NCBI GenBank assembly: GCA_025266875.1
Contig: JALLLT010000005.1
Location: forward strand, 62,001-126,000
DNA: 64,000 nucleotides
DNA from: Fennellomyces sp. T-0311
Taxonomy: Eukaryota > Mucoromycota > Mucoromycetes > Mucorales > Lichtheimiaceae
Direction of reading: 5' to 3'
Shown: positions 33,602 to 44,235 of the stretch, piece after piece
Position numbering within the stretch: position 1 is the first letter of the stretch
How the letters are laid out: each line of letters begins with the position of its first letter
Translations under genes and position numbers: made by a program
Notes under the pieces: generated by a model
What the model was told of the DNA's origin: nothing
The model's input: only the letters and a program-made list of their open reading frames with translations
Databases searched by the model: none

Positions 33602-36136
33602 CTACATTCGCACATGAAAGTTCACATTTTGGGTCTCATTGATCGAGGTAATGACTCTTCTAGTAATAACAAATGGGTACTGCGGGTTCGGGATTGTCAT
33701 CGTCAATCTGGATACGTATCCAAAATAAGCGCGTGTTAGTGTATGTGATTAGTAAATGTCAGTGTATCATACGTGAGTGGTGATCGTGTGGTGTCGTCAG
33801 GACTTTTCCGGGCATCGAGTCTGAACCGAAGTAAGTTTGTCGACTTGCAATAAAAGCTTATAATATCGAGGGTGGTGCGAGTCCTAAGTGATAGCATGGC
33901 TGATCAGTAACCTTTGAAAGCTCTTGTATCGCTCGTCCAAGGTACCAGTTCTGGAATGCGATCATCTTTTCAGGGTACCGAAAAAGAGAAAGATCAAAGT
34001 ACGGGCATTGCGGTTGGGCGTTAGGCTGGCGTGGCAAGTAAAGAGAAAGCTTCTGCATCGCATCCTGGTGGCTATGAAAAGAAACAACGACGTCGTTAAG
34101 TGAACATTGGCGAACGGTTAGTCGATGGAAACATACCATCCCCCTTTGTCTGCTCGACTCCAGCTCTCAATCTTCTTTTTAAAGTATTCCCGTTCCGAAT
34201 CGCTCATTCCAGGCGTAGATTCGTATGGGGTAGCTGGCGTAACGTTGCGCAACGCATCAGCACTTTTGAGCATGAGCCCTTCGACCTTGTTGCTGCAGTT
34301 CTCAAACATATCAATGATACGCGATTCAGCAAAGTCGAAAATGACGAACATTGTCCGTTCGTCCTCGGGAGAGAACTATAAACTCGTTAGTGATTGGTGA
34401 ATCTCCGTTTGATGCTGTGACATACAGAGTATTGCTCGCCCGATCTCAATAACGCGAATTCCGGTGGCATACGTGTAAGTTTGATCAGGAGTTGATCAGG
34501 ACCAATCAGCTGCATTCGCCACATTTTTAACGAGGTGAACCAGTTGTAGTTACTGTAAAAGTACTGTCTGTCTAATTCTCTGTGTCCAAAAAGCGATCTT
34601 TTAGTTGGCTGTTACCAAGCAAAGCATACAAGTTACCTTGTCTGTTTGGAGAAGAGTTTGTAAAGAAATGAGAGCATCGCTTGAGTGAGTCCACTGTGCA
34701 GAGATGGGTATTTCTGTTTTTCCAGTAAGTATTGTTTGCATAGTTTATCCATTGTAGCCCTGCGTGTGTACCTGGTCTTGGTTAGGAGAACCATTGGTTC
34801 CCTGGCTCAACGGGTTGTGTTCACCGCCGATCGGTAGTGAAGATACTTCAACGTCGCTAACAGCATCTACCTGAGTGCTATCATGCGCACTCTCAACCAT
34901 CGTCTCCAGTTGCTCTTGTGTCAGAAAAGCGGCCGCATCATTCTCTACCGAGTTGTGCAGCTCATCCATTGTACCCTGCCCCTCGTGAACTTCATCAACT
35001 GGCAGTACCTACGTTGATAGATGAGTATACTGTGATTAGGTGGCTTTAATAGATAAACGTACATGGACATAATGGTCTAGGACATCACGTGAAGTGCTTA
35101 GCGGGTTATCGGTACCAGCTACCGCAGGCTGCTGAAGTTCTTGGTAGTACTGTTCTTCGATTAGTTGCATGGCTAATATCGATGCGTCATCACTGCGAAG
35201 GAAGGTGCCAAGCGATTGCTGCAGGTAAAGTTTTCCGGATTCCTGCATTGAGAGCAAAAAAATAGTTAATAGAGTATACGCGATCAATGCCAATGGATCC
35301 TACACTGATTCGAAACAAGTGAATTGTTTGCGTTTGAATCGAAAGCACAGCGAACTGGTCTTCATAAAGGCTTACACCGGCATGGTCGACGATATGCATA
35401 TAGTCGCTGTGAAAGACGTGCTGGTCAACAAGCTGGTAGTATAGTTTGAGTGTATTTGCATAAAACACACGCGACTCCGATTTACCTTGCCCGTTTCGAT
35501 GTTCACAGTGTAAAACGCAAAGTCACTCAAAGGAATTGCAATGTCCAACGCAACAGGGGCCGCTGAAAGCGACAGGCCATCCCACGGACCCACAGAGTTC
35601 AGAATCATCTATAGACCTGAGGTTTAGATTCTCTTGGCTACAGCGTTGCTGCGGAAACCTACGTATTGCTGATCCTTCGTGATCAGACAAAAGTCAACGT
35701 TGAGCTTGTGGCCGTTTGGCATCGGGAACATGCTCAGGTACTTTAGCTTGAAGAAGTGATTGAAATCGTGATGCGCAGACCCTTCTGATGCTGTCGCAGG
35801 TGTGTACGTCGTATTTATAAAGCTGTACAGTCGAATGCCATGGTAGCACGGTGTGAACGTAATCAAGTACTAGGCAACATACTTGTTTAGATGGCTACAG
35901 CGTATTTCAGTCAACTGCTTATTTACCTTGCCATCCGATGTGAATCTGCGAATGTGTTGACACTCGAGCGGGATGGTAACATCGTAGAGCGTGTGGTTTG
36001 GCGTCATGTGGGTATATATATGACGCACGCCGGTTGATTTTCTGCAGCGTTTCAAGCCTTGTTCTCTGTCTTTTAGTTCGTTGCGCAATCTGCGAAAGAC
36101 TTCGGATTTGCGCTTGGATAAGATACGGTAGTCCAT
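33602..36136 (-). CDS. DET1: DET1 (de-etiolated 1) homologue, CRL4 E3 ligase adaptor
   Basis: DET1 works with DDB1, DDA1 and a COP10/UBE2E-type E2 in CUL4 ligases (light signalling in plants; with COP1 in animals). About twelve exons fit, starting at 36136 and ending at 33602: 36136-35927, 35869-35663, 35608-35486, 35432-35304, 35242-35063, from 35008, to 34637, 34579-34426, 34375-34137, 34071-33912, 33843-33773, 33707-33602; about 640 residues. Family landmarks in order: TLYDVTIPLECQHIRRFTSD, TPCYHGIRLYSF, HVFHSDYMHIVDHAGVSLYE, DQFAVLSIQTQTIHLFRIS, LTQAMLSFLYKLF, FVIFDFAESRIIDMFENCS, CPYFDLSLFRYPEKMIAF and the terminal NVNFHVRM. An acidic Gln/Asp/Glu-rich insert near 34980-34770 has no counterpart I know. 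The junction after it (~34800-34750) needs an intron or frame change that I could not fix; a 52-bp intron ending near 34760 would restore frame. Identification is firm, that junction is not. Confidence 0.85.
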
Positions 36137-37216
36137 GATGCGGCTAAAAAAAGAGGAAGAAGAGAGAGGGAGAATCGGAAACAAAAGAATCTTTATTTAA
36201 GGTTACTTCGCGATCAACTCTTTTTTTTTGACAATGGCATGCACGACTGGTGGTACACAATGCCAATGCATTATCACGCGCATGCACATTGTCCCGGCAA
36301 CACATCTACACGTATCCATATCAACATGACGCTATTGTAGCGCAGCAACAGTATACGAATCACCAACGAAATTTCTTTTGGTTGGAGTCTTTCTTTTTCT
36401 ACGTAGAAGAAAAAAAGCATCGTGGCTCCTGCGAGTCAGATATAAATGCCATGAAGTTGCTTCCCAACTGGGAACCCAAATGATAAGAATGGTGGCGAGA
36501 CATATCATCACGCGGTAAAGTAAACAAAAAATGCAAAACGTTACGCCAACTCGTTAGAGCTGTTACATCTATCCGGGATCTGGTTCAGAAAACCTCGAAA
36601 AGGAAGGTGTCTTTGTCCGTGGTCGTCGTCAGGTGACGCCCCTCACACAGACTTAATAAAATTAAAGCATTATGCCCGTCAAATGTTGTCAATGACGCTT
36701 GCTTGCGAATGACGCTGTGATTTTAAGAGCCTGAAGGGGGGTGGGTTTTCGCTTTCGTTTCCTTGGATTATCTACGGGCATCCAATGAAGCTCTCGATGC
36801 TGCAAACCAACTACCCAATATCAGTGTACAAACTCAAAGCCAGAATCCCAGCGCCCTCATAGATCTCGTCAAGTAGTGCCTCAAACACTTTAAACCAAGT
36901 CAATTTGATTACCAACCCTAAGTGTATGGGGTGTACCACCTGTAAAACTCCACACGAAGAATACTACGGAAAAAAGCACTGGGATTGTGCTCGAGCAAGC
37001 TACAGATCATAACCAAAATAACAAAAGAGAAAGAAAATGTTTTGCATTCAAGATATATATATATAGAGCTTTTCTCCACAGACCGCACTGCAGTGTCCTT
37101 TTATCTATACGCTTCGTTGGAGATTTCTGCGATATGTTACAAACAAACAAAAAGTATAAAATTGTGTACAAATAGATTACAGTTAAAAGTTGTTTCGTAG
37201 AGAGGGATGCGGCCGT
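36137..37216. other. Intergenic between DET1 and pyruvate carboxylase
   Basis: Roughly 1.1 kb containing the DET1 upstream region and the pyruvate carboxylase 3' UTR. No gene or repeat family recognised. Confidence 0.5.
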
Positions 37217-40200
37217 TTAGTCCTTGACGATACGAGCGACCAAATCGCCGGAAGAGAGGGAGTCGCCTTCAGCAATGGGAACCAATTCGACGCGGCCGGC
37301 GACAGGAGCAGAGACGACGGTTTCCATCTTCATGGCACTGAGGACACAGACGGGGTCACCAGCCTTGATCTGAGTACCTTCCTTGGCACGGACTTCGATG
37401 ACAACACCGGACATGGGGGCGGGAACATCACCAGGCTTGGAGGTGTTGGCCTTTTCGCGAGTGACGGTCTCGACGGCAGCGTTCTTGTCCTGAATGCCAA
37501 CAACACGAGCCTCACCGTTCAACTCAAAGTAGACATCACGCTTGCCAGTGCTGTTGATGGGACCGACAGCCAACAGCTTGATAATCAAGGTCTTACCCTC
37601 CTCAATCTCCACGTGGAATTCCTCACCGATCTCAGGCTTGGCCAAGAAGTAGCGGGTGGGGATGACAGACAAGTCACCGTACTGCTCGACCATATCGCGG
37701 TACTCGGCAAACACCTTGGGGTACAGGGCGGCGGACAAGACATCGTAGTCGTTGATACCGTCGTACTTCTCGATCAACTCTTCCTTCAGCTTGGCCAAAT
37801 CCAATGGCTTCATGGAGGCACCGGGACGACCATCGATGCGGGGCAAGTTGCGGATAATGTCCGAACGAAGAGGCTCAGGCAAACCACCCACGGGCTGACC
37901 AAGGTAACCCTGGAAGAACTCGACAACGGAGGTAGGGAAGGACAAGGTCTTGGCGCGTTCACGAACATCCTGGGCATTCAACTTGTTGGACACCATGAAT
38001 TGAGCCAAGTCACCGACAACCTTGCTGGAAGGAGTAACCTTGACAATGTCACCGCACAACTGGTTGGCTTCGGCGTAAGCCTTCTTGATCTGGATCCACT
38101 GAGTGCCCAAGCCCAATTGTTGAGCCTGGAACATCAAGTTGGTGTACTGACCGCCAGGCATTTCGTGATCGTAGACACCAGAGTCGGCAGCCTTGACGTT
38201 GGCCTCGAAGCAAGAGTAGAGCATGCGAGCCTGCTCCCAGTAGGAGTTCAAGGCCTGGATGTCTTCGTGGCGGATGCCAGCGCCCAAGTTGGTCTGTTCC
38301 AAACCAGCGACAAGAGCACCCATAGCGGGCTGCGAGGTCATGCCGGACATGGAGTCGATGGCAGCATCGACAACATCAGCACCAGCAGCGGCGGCAGCCA
38401 ACATGGAGGCAACACCGGTACCGGCGGTGTCGTGGGTGTGGACGTGGATGGGCAAGTCGGGGAACTTCTTGCGGATGGTGCCGACAAGGATCTTGGCAGC
38501 CTCAGGCTTGAGCAAACCAGCCATATCCTTAATACCGAGAATGTGGATACCTTCATCGACAAGCTCCTGGGTCAAGTCGAGATAGTACTTGATGTTGTAC
38601 TTGCTCTTCTTGGGGCTGGACACGTCGCCAGTGTAGCAGATGGTGGCTTCGACAATACCGCCAGCCTTCTTGACAGCATCGATACCCAAGCGCATGTTTT
38701 CGACATAGTTGAGCGAGTCAAAGATACGGAAGACATCCATACCAGCCTTGACAGCCTTGGCGCAGAACTCGTAGACGACATTATCGGGGTAGGAGGTGTA
38801 GCCGACAGCGTTGGCACCACGCAACAACATCTGGAAGGGAACATTGGGGACGAGCTTGCGGAGCTTGATCAAACGCTCCCAAGGATCCTCGTAGAGGAAG
38901 CGCATGGCGACATCGAAGGTAGCGCCACCCCAGCACTCAAGCGAGAATGCGTTGGACAAGGCGTGGGCGGTGGCAGGTGCAATTCGGAGCAAATCTTGTG
39001 AAAATCAAATAACGTTAGAGATGCACTTGCCTCAAAAGGTAATGTGTGTTACTTACCCGTGGTACGGACCCGAGTGGCCAACAAGCTCTGGTGAGCGTCA
39101 CGCCAGGTGGTATCCATGATCAGCGTGCCCGGGTACGCGCGCACAGCCTTAGCAAAGGCTTCGGGGCCCTGCTCGACGAAGATCTTGCGCCAGCCACCGG
39201 TGGGGGTAGCGGTGGCAACATCGATCACCTTGCCAGCATCGTCGTAAATGGTAGGTAAATCAATTTCGTGCTTGTACGAAGGTTCACCGACTTGGCCCTT
39301 GATCTGCGAGCCGTTGACGATAACGTCACCAAGGTACCCGAGCATACGCTGGGCACGGTTCTGATACTGAACCAAACGGAAAAGGTCGGGAGTATCGTCG
39401 ATAAAGGTGGTCCAGCAGTTGCCGTTGATAAAGGTATCGTGGGTCAGCAGACGCTGCAAGAAAGGAATGTTGGTCTTGACGCCGCGGATACGGAATTCGA
39501 CCAAGGCACGGACGATCTTGCGACGGGCGACCTCGTAGGTCGAACCAGAGCACGTGCACTTGACCAACAGCGAGTCGTAGTGCGGGGTGATGATGGCACC
39601 AGCATAGCCGGCACCACCGTCCAAACGCACGCCATTACCACCGGACGAGCGGTAGACTTCGATCTTGCCGGTGTCGGGCTGGAAACCCTTTTCGGGGTCT
39701 TCGGTGGTGACACGGCACTGAATGGCATAACCGCGCTGACGGATGCGCTGCTGGGTCAAACCAAGCTGGGGCAACAAGGCACCGGCAGCAACCTGGATCT
39801 GAGCAGCCACAATATCGATACCAGTGATCTCTTCAGTAATGGTGTGCTCGACCTGGATACGGGGGTTGATTTCGATGAAGTAATGGCGACCCAACTGATC
39901 GACCAAGAATTCGGCGGTACCGGCGTTCTTGTACTTGACCTGCTTGGCGATCTTGACGGCATCATTCAAAATGGCCTCGCGGACCTTGTTATCCAAGTTC
40001 TTGGCGGGAGCAATTTCGACGACCTTCTGGTGACGACGCTGGACAGAGCAGTCGCGCTCAAAGAGATGGACAACGTTACCAGCACGATCGGCCAACAACT
40101 GGACTTCAATGTGGCGAGGCTTGTCAAGGAAGCGCTCAATGAAGACGGTGCCGTCACCAAAGGCAGAAAGAGCCTCAGATTTGGCACGGCTGAAGGCATC

Positions 40201-40997
40201 TTCGAGGGAGGCTTCGTCGCGGACGACACGCATACCACGACCACCACCACCCATAGCGGCCTTGATGATGATGGGGAAGCCGTATTCCTTGATGAAGGCC
40301 TTGGCCTCAGAGTACTCGCTTACTGGGCCGGGTGTGCCGGGCACCACAGGCACCTTGCATTCCATAGCTGGTTTGCGACAACGTTCAGATGAGTTTTTCT
40401 CACACAAATGTAACGGGAACACAAGAATAAACCTTACCAATTTGACGGGCTTTGGTCTTATCACCCAAGCTATCAATGGCCTCCGCTGAAGGGCCAATGA
40501 AGGTGATGCCGGCTGCTTCGACCTTGCGAGCAAACTCGGCATTTTCTGACAAGAAACCGTAACCAGGATGGATCATGGACACACCGCGCTCTTTGGCAAT
40601 TCGCACAATCTCGTCCTGTGCCAGGTATGCACCCACAGGTGTGAATTGACCCACTTCACCGATTTGATACGACTCATCGGCCTAGTTTGGCTGGTTTAAT
40701 TCCCTCATCCATCGCACAATCACGCGCGCTCTGTGCCGTACCTTATATCTGTGCATGGAAAGACGGTCTTCGTGTGAGAAGATGGCGACGGTTCTCATCG
40801 AGAGCTCGTGAGCTGTGCGGCAGACACGAATGGCAATTTCCTACACGGCCGCGGTGGGATGTTACGACGGGATGTGACAAGGCAAGGCATATCAAGCGGC
40901 TACTTACACCACGGTTGACCACCATGAGTTTGCGGAGGCTGCCCATGACCTCGCTGTTTCTGCGAATGGTTTCAACGGAGTGCTCGCGGTGTGGCAT
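37217..40997 (-). CDS. PYC1: Pyruvate carboxylase
   Basis: Biotin enzyme making oxaloacetate from pyruvate, bicarbonate and ATP; anaplerotic, cytosolic in most fungi. Five exons, 40997-40908, 40840-40742, 40681-40438, 40367-39057 and 38994-37217, sum to 3522 nt (1173 residues), in frame and the usual length for the family. Order: biotin carboxylase (KLMVVNRGEIAIRV, HPGYGFLSENAEFA, the ATP-binding GGGGRGMRVV, FIEINPRIQVEHT); carboxyltransferase (MDTTWRDAHQSLLATRVRT, ECWGGATFDVAMRFL, HVHTHDTAG metal site, KAADSGVYDHEMPGGQYTN); and C-terminal biotin carrier domain with VLSAMKMETVVSAP, biotinyl Lys1137. No mitochondrial presequence is evident (start MPHREHSVETIRR), consistent with cytosolic location. 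Codon bias is strong (G/C-ending), suggesting high expression, and it creates long open frames on the opposite strand that I regard as spurious. Confidence 0.97.
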
Positions 40998-41590
40998 GAT
41001 CTGTAGTGTGTGGGTGGGGTAAAGTGGGGAAGGAAGCGGAAAAGAAAGTAAGAAGCGATGCTCGCGAGGTACGATCCAGCTTTTAAAGCAGGTGGAGAGG
41101 ACCGGGAAGATTCATATGATGACATATGTGCCCTTTCCCTCTCAAAATAAAAAAAAATGTCCCCGGTGATAGGCACGCACACCCGTCACAAACGTACCTT
41201 GAAAAAAAAAACCGTTAGAGGAAGAAGTGAGACGTGCCGTGCGCAACCACCGCACCAAAAAAGAAAAAAGTCATCCAACAATATTCCCAGCTCCTCATTG
41301 TTATCCCGCAACTTCCCATCCGTGTTTTCCCCACATTCGGAAGAAGTTGGATCAGCCAGCCCTGTATTCGCTATCGCTTTGCTGTTGCTCATGCAACCTT
41401 AATTTCGTCAAGGTTTCTGTTTGTTGTCAGTCCAGCGCACGCCCACATGAAAATTTTCGACCTCGTTCCACCCGACGTCATATAATTCAACCCTGCCCCT
41501 CGTTCCAACCCCTCGGACTACCAAATCCACGCTTTCCTTAACGTTTAACCGCCCTCCGAGTAACAGCAAATCAAAGAATTACAAAATTTT
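40998..41590. other. Pyruvate carboxylase upstream region
   Basis: About 590 bp between pyruvate carboxylase and the upstream Kar9/GAS2 gene, both transcribed leftward. It includes A-rich runs at ~41147-41160 and ~41200-41275. No specific binding site assigned. Confidence 0.5.
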
Positions 41591-44235
41591 TTAATGTAAA
41601 ATTCCGTAATGAAGGAGAAACAGTTCCAGATCTTGCCAGCCGCCTCCGACACGAACGAGCACCTTGTTGCGCGCCGCCTTTTCGGTGTGCCTCCGTCGCC
41701 CTCCCGTGTAGCTCATCAGCTTGCACGTGTACAGCTTCTTGCCTCCCCCTACCGACGGGCTCAGTTCGCTGCCAAAGTAATATCGTCCAGAGCCGTTCGG
41801 GCCTTTCTGGCACTTGATCGCAATTGGGCTGGCATTCACAATGTTGGCCACTTCCACGTCGAGCGGGTCCTTGGGATCCGGTTTGTACGCTGGGTGCTCT
41901 TCCACTGGTGCTTGTTGCTTTCGCCATGGTAACGAGGGGGTTAAAAAGTCGTTGCTATCGTAATCATCATCTTCGTCGCTAAATGTCTGGTTGCTGCCCC
42001 GCCGGTGTCCGTATTGTGGGGAGGGCGTGCGGGCGTGGAGTAGTCGTGCTTGTGGGGTTCCACTCCGGTGCATCAAGGCCGGCATGGATTGCTTCTTCCG
42101 TAATATCCGCCGTTGCTGCTCACCAGATGGCTGCTGTGGCTGCGACTTGGGTGGGTTATCTGATGGAAAACAAGAATAGAAAAAATAAAGTGTTAAAATA
42201 TGGAAAAAAGGAATGAAATAGTGAAACAAGATAAGGTTTCAGTTTGTCAATAAGTAAACATACGTGCCATGGAGGAACGAGGTCGTGGAGTGGGAGATGC
42301 TGCGCGTGAAGGAGTCTTGGGTCGAGGAATAAGGGATGGGGTGCCGGATCGTCGTACGGGCGACATGGCTCGTTCGCGGTCAGGATAAGGTACAGGTAAT
42401 CGCGTAGGTGATCCTACTCGATCTAAGCTGCTCATGGGGCGTGTGGGCATGTTACTGTGACGATTAAAACTACTGTTGGGTGTGGCCGATCGAACATCGC
42501 GCTGCTTGCTGGCTGTTGCCACTTGCTGCTTCCGAAGAGAGCTGCTCTTGGTGGGTTTCATGAACGAGTCACCCGCCGCCGCTCGGTTCTTTCTACGCAG
42601 ATCATCGTCCGTGCGCTGTGAGGATGAGGATACCGAAGATGAGTCGGATGTGCTGGGTCGCAACAAGCTGCCGAACGAGAGAGGGCTCACGGTACGTTGA
42701 CGGCCATATGCAGACACGGGGGGACTCATGCCTCTGCTGCCAATACTGCTATGGCTACGCATCCCGCTGTTGGGCGTTGCGCTGCGACCCTGTTGTTGTC
42801 GGTCATCGTACAATGGGCTTCCGGTGCGTGACAAGCCCGATCGAGAATATGGACTACGCGCACGATCATAGGCGGCCGGTGGCTCTGGACTCCTGTAACC
42901 TTTCCAACTCTTGTCACTTCGATCGCTCATGCGGGACCAAGCCGGGCTAATAGGACGATCTGCCATTAGCAAGCGTTCGGTGTCTGGCAAGTCGCGCATT
43001 CGCAGATCCTCCATCTCGGTCTTCAATTGACTCCATCGCTGACGCATAGAATGATGGCGGCGCGTGGTTTGCAAATCCTGGCCCACACGTGACGTGATCC
43101 CATTGCCCAGCATTTCCAACATACGATCAATCGAAGGCGTATAATACTTGTACTTGGCTTCAAAGTTCTTTTCGGCCGATCTGAACTTGTGGTGGTCGAC
43201 GACGCCTGTGGAATGGCTGGTGCTATGGTTGGAACCAGACGACGACGACGATGAGATGGATGTTGTGGAGCCATGAGCCTTGGGCAAACTGACTCGGTCG
43301 CGCACTTGTTGAATCATGGCATAGCACTGAGCCGTTGTCTTTTCTAGCCCATCAATCATCACGTCGACTTGGTCAGCGACCTGACGAAACACTGTCAACC
43401 AGCGATCCTCCTTCAGTCCATACTTGAGATCATCGATTTCCGCACGCAGATTCTCCCAACGCTCCTGAACCAATGCATGCTTGCGCGCCAACACACCCGA
43501 CTTGTCTGCCGGAGCATCCGAAGCTGATGTCATCCGGGCATAGACGCGCTCGACTTCTCGAAACACAGGCTCTACTCGCTCGTCGATGGCCACCAAGATC
43601 CCGTCGTCCTTGTTGTTTGTTGTCATGCTGGAACTGGATGATGTGGTGCCGAACGATGTCGAAGGGCCCATCATCACCTTCTTCTCATGATATTGGAAAA
43701 TCATCAGGGAGATATCGTCGAGATGCAGCAAGATCTGATCCATGGATGCAGCCAGGTATCGTTCCTCCATCAGCGCGTTCACTGTCTTGGTGACTGATGC
43801 GACAAAATGCTGCAGACCAGACCATTCGCTCTGTATCTTGGCAATCATCATCATGACGCTCGGCTCGTCGTCTTCGTTCAGGTCGACGAATGCATGGATA
43901 AGTGGCTGGACTTGCTGCATGGCATCCTCGAGAGGTCGTGTGTCAACGTGCGTGTTGGTTTCATCCTTGACGCTCTGTTCTAGCGTGAACACAGTCATGT
44001 GGGCGACACTTAGCCATTGTGTCAATGTCTGGGCAATGTGATTCAGTCGGTCCATAAGTTCCGGATGCGAAAGGTCGTTGCGCAGGGCGTGTATCTCTTC
44101 CAACTCCTTATGCGGCAACGGGGTGGTGCACAGACTGTGAAATACAGGATCTTTCTCCTGCTGTGGTGGCTGCATGCTCGTGGATGGTGCAGGAGCGAAT
44201 GCCATCGGAAATGAAGTGTAGTGTAGTGTGTGCAA
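41591..44235 (-). CDS. Kar9-like cortical microtubule protein with C-terminal GAS2 domain
   Basis: Likely links microtubule plus ends or lattices to cortex and actin for nuclear or spindle positioning. Two exons, 44235-42264 and 42159-41591, sum to 2541 nt (846 residues), in frame. An in-frame Met at 44202 (MAFAPAPSTSMQPP) is an alternative start. Residues ~40-420 are helical and resemble the KAR9 family (EDRWLTVFRQVADQVDVMID, NFEAKYKYYTPSIDRMLEML followed by GNGI, MRQRWSQLKTEMEDL). A long Ser/Arg/Pro-rich disordered region with many SPxR/TPxR-like motifs follows. The C-terminus is a GAS2-related domain: DPLDVEVANIVNASPIAIKC, RYYFG, KLYTCKLMSYTGGR, NKVLVRVGGGWQDLELFLLH. The basic SP/TP-rich middle is a plausible CDK target and plus-end-binding region (inference). 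Confidence 0.82.

Noticed and set aside
37190..40392. Very long plus-strand open frames (603 and 374 codons) opposite pyruvate carboxylase
   Set aside because: They are shadows caused by strong codon bias on the minus strand. They are rich in Gly/Asp/Val/Leu with no domain signature, and the minus-strand product is unmistakable.
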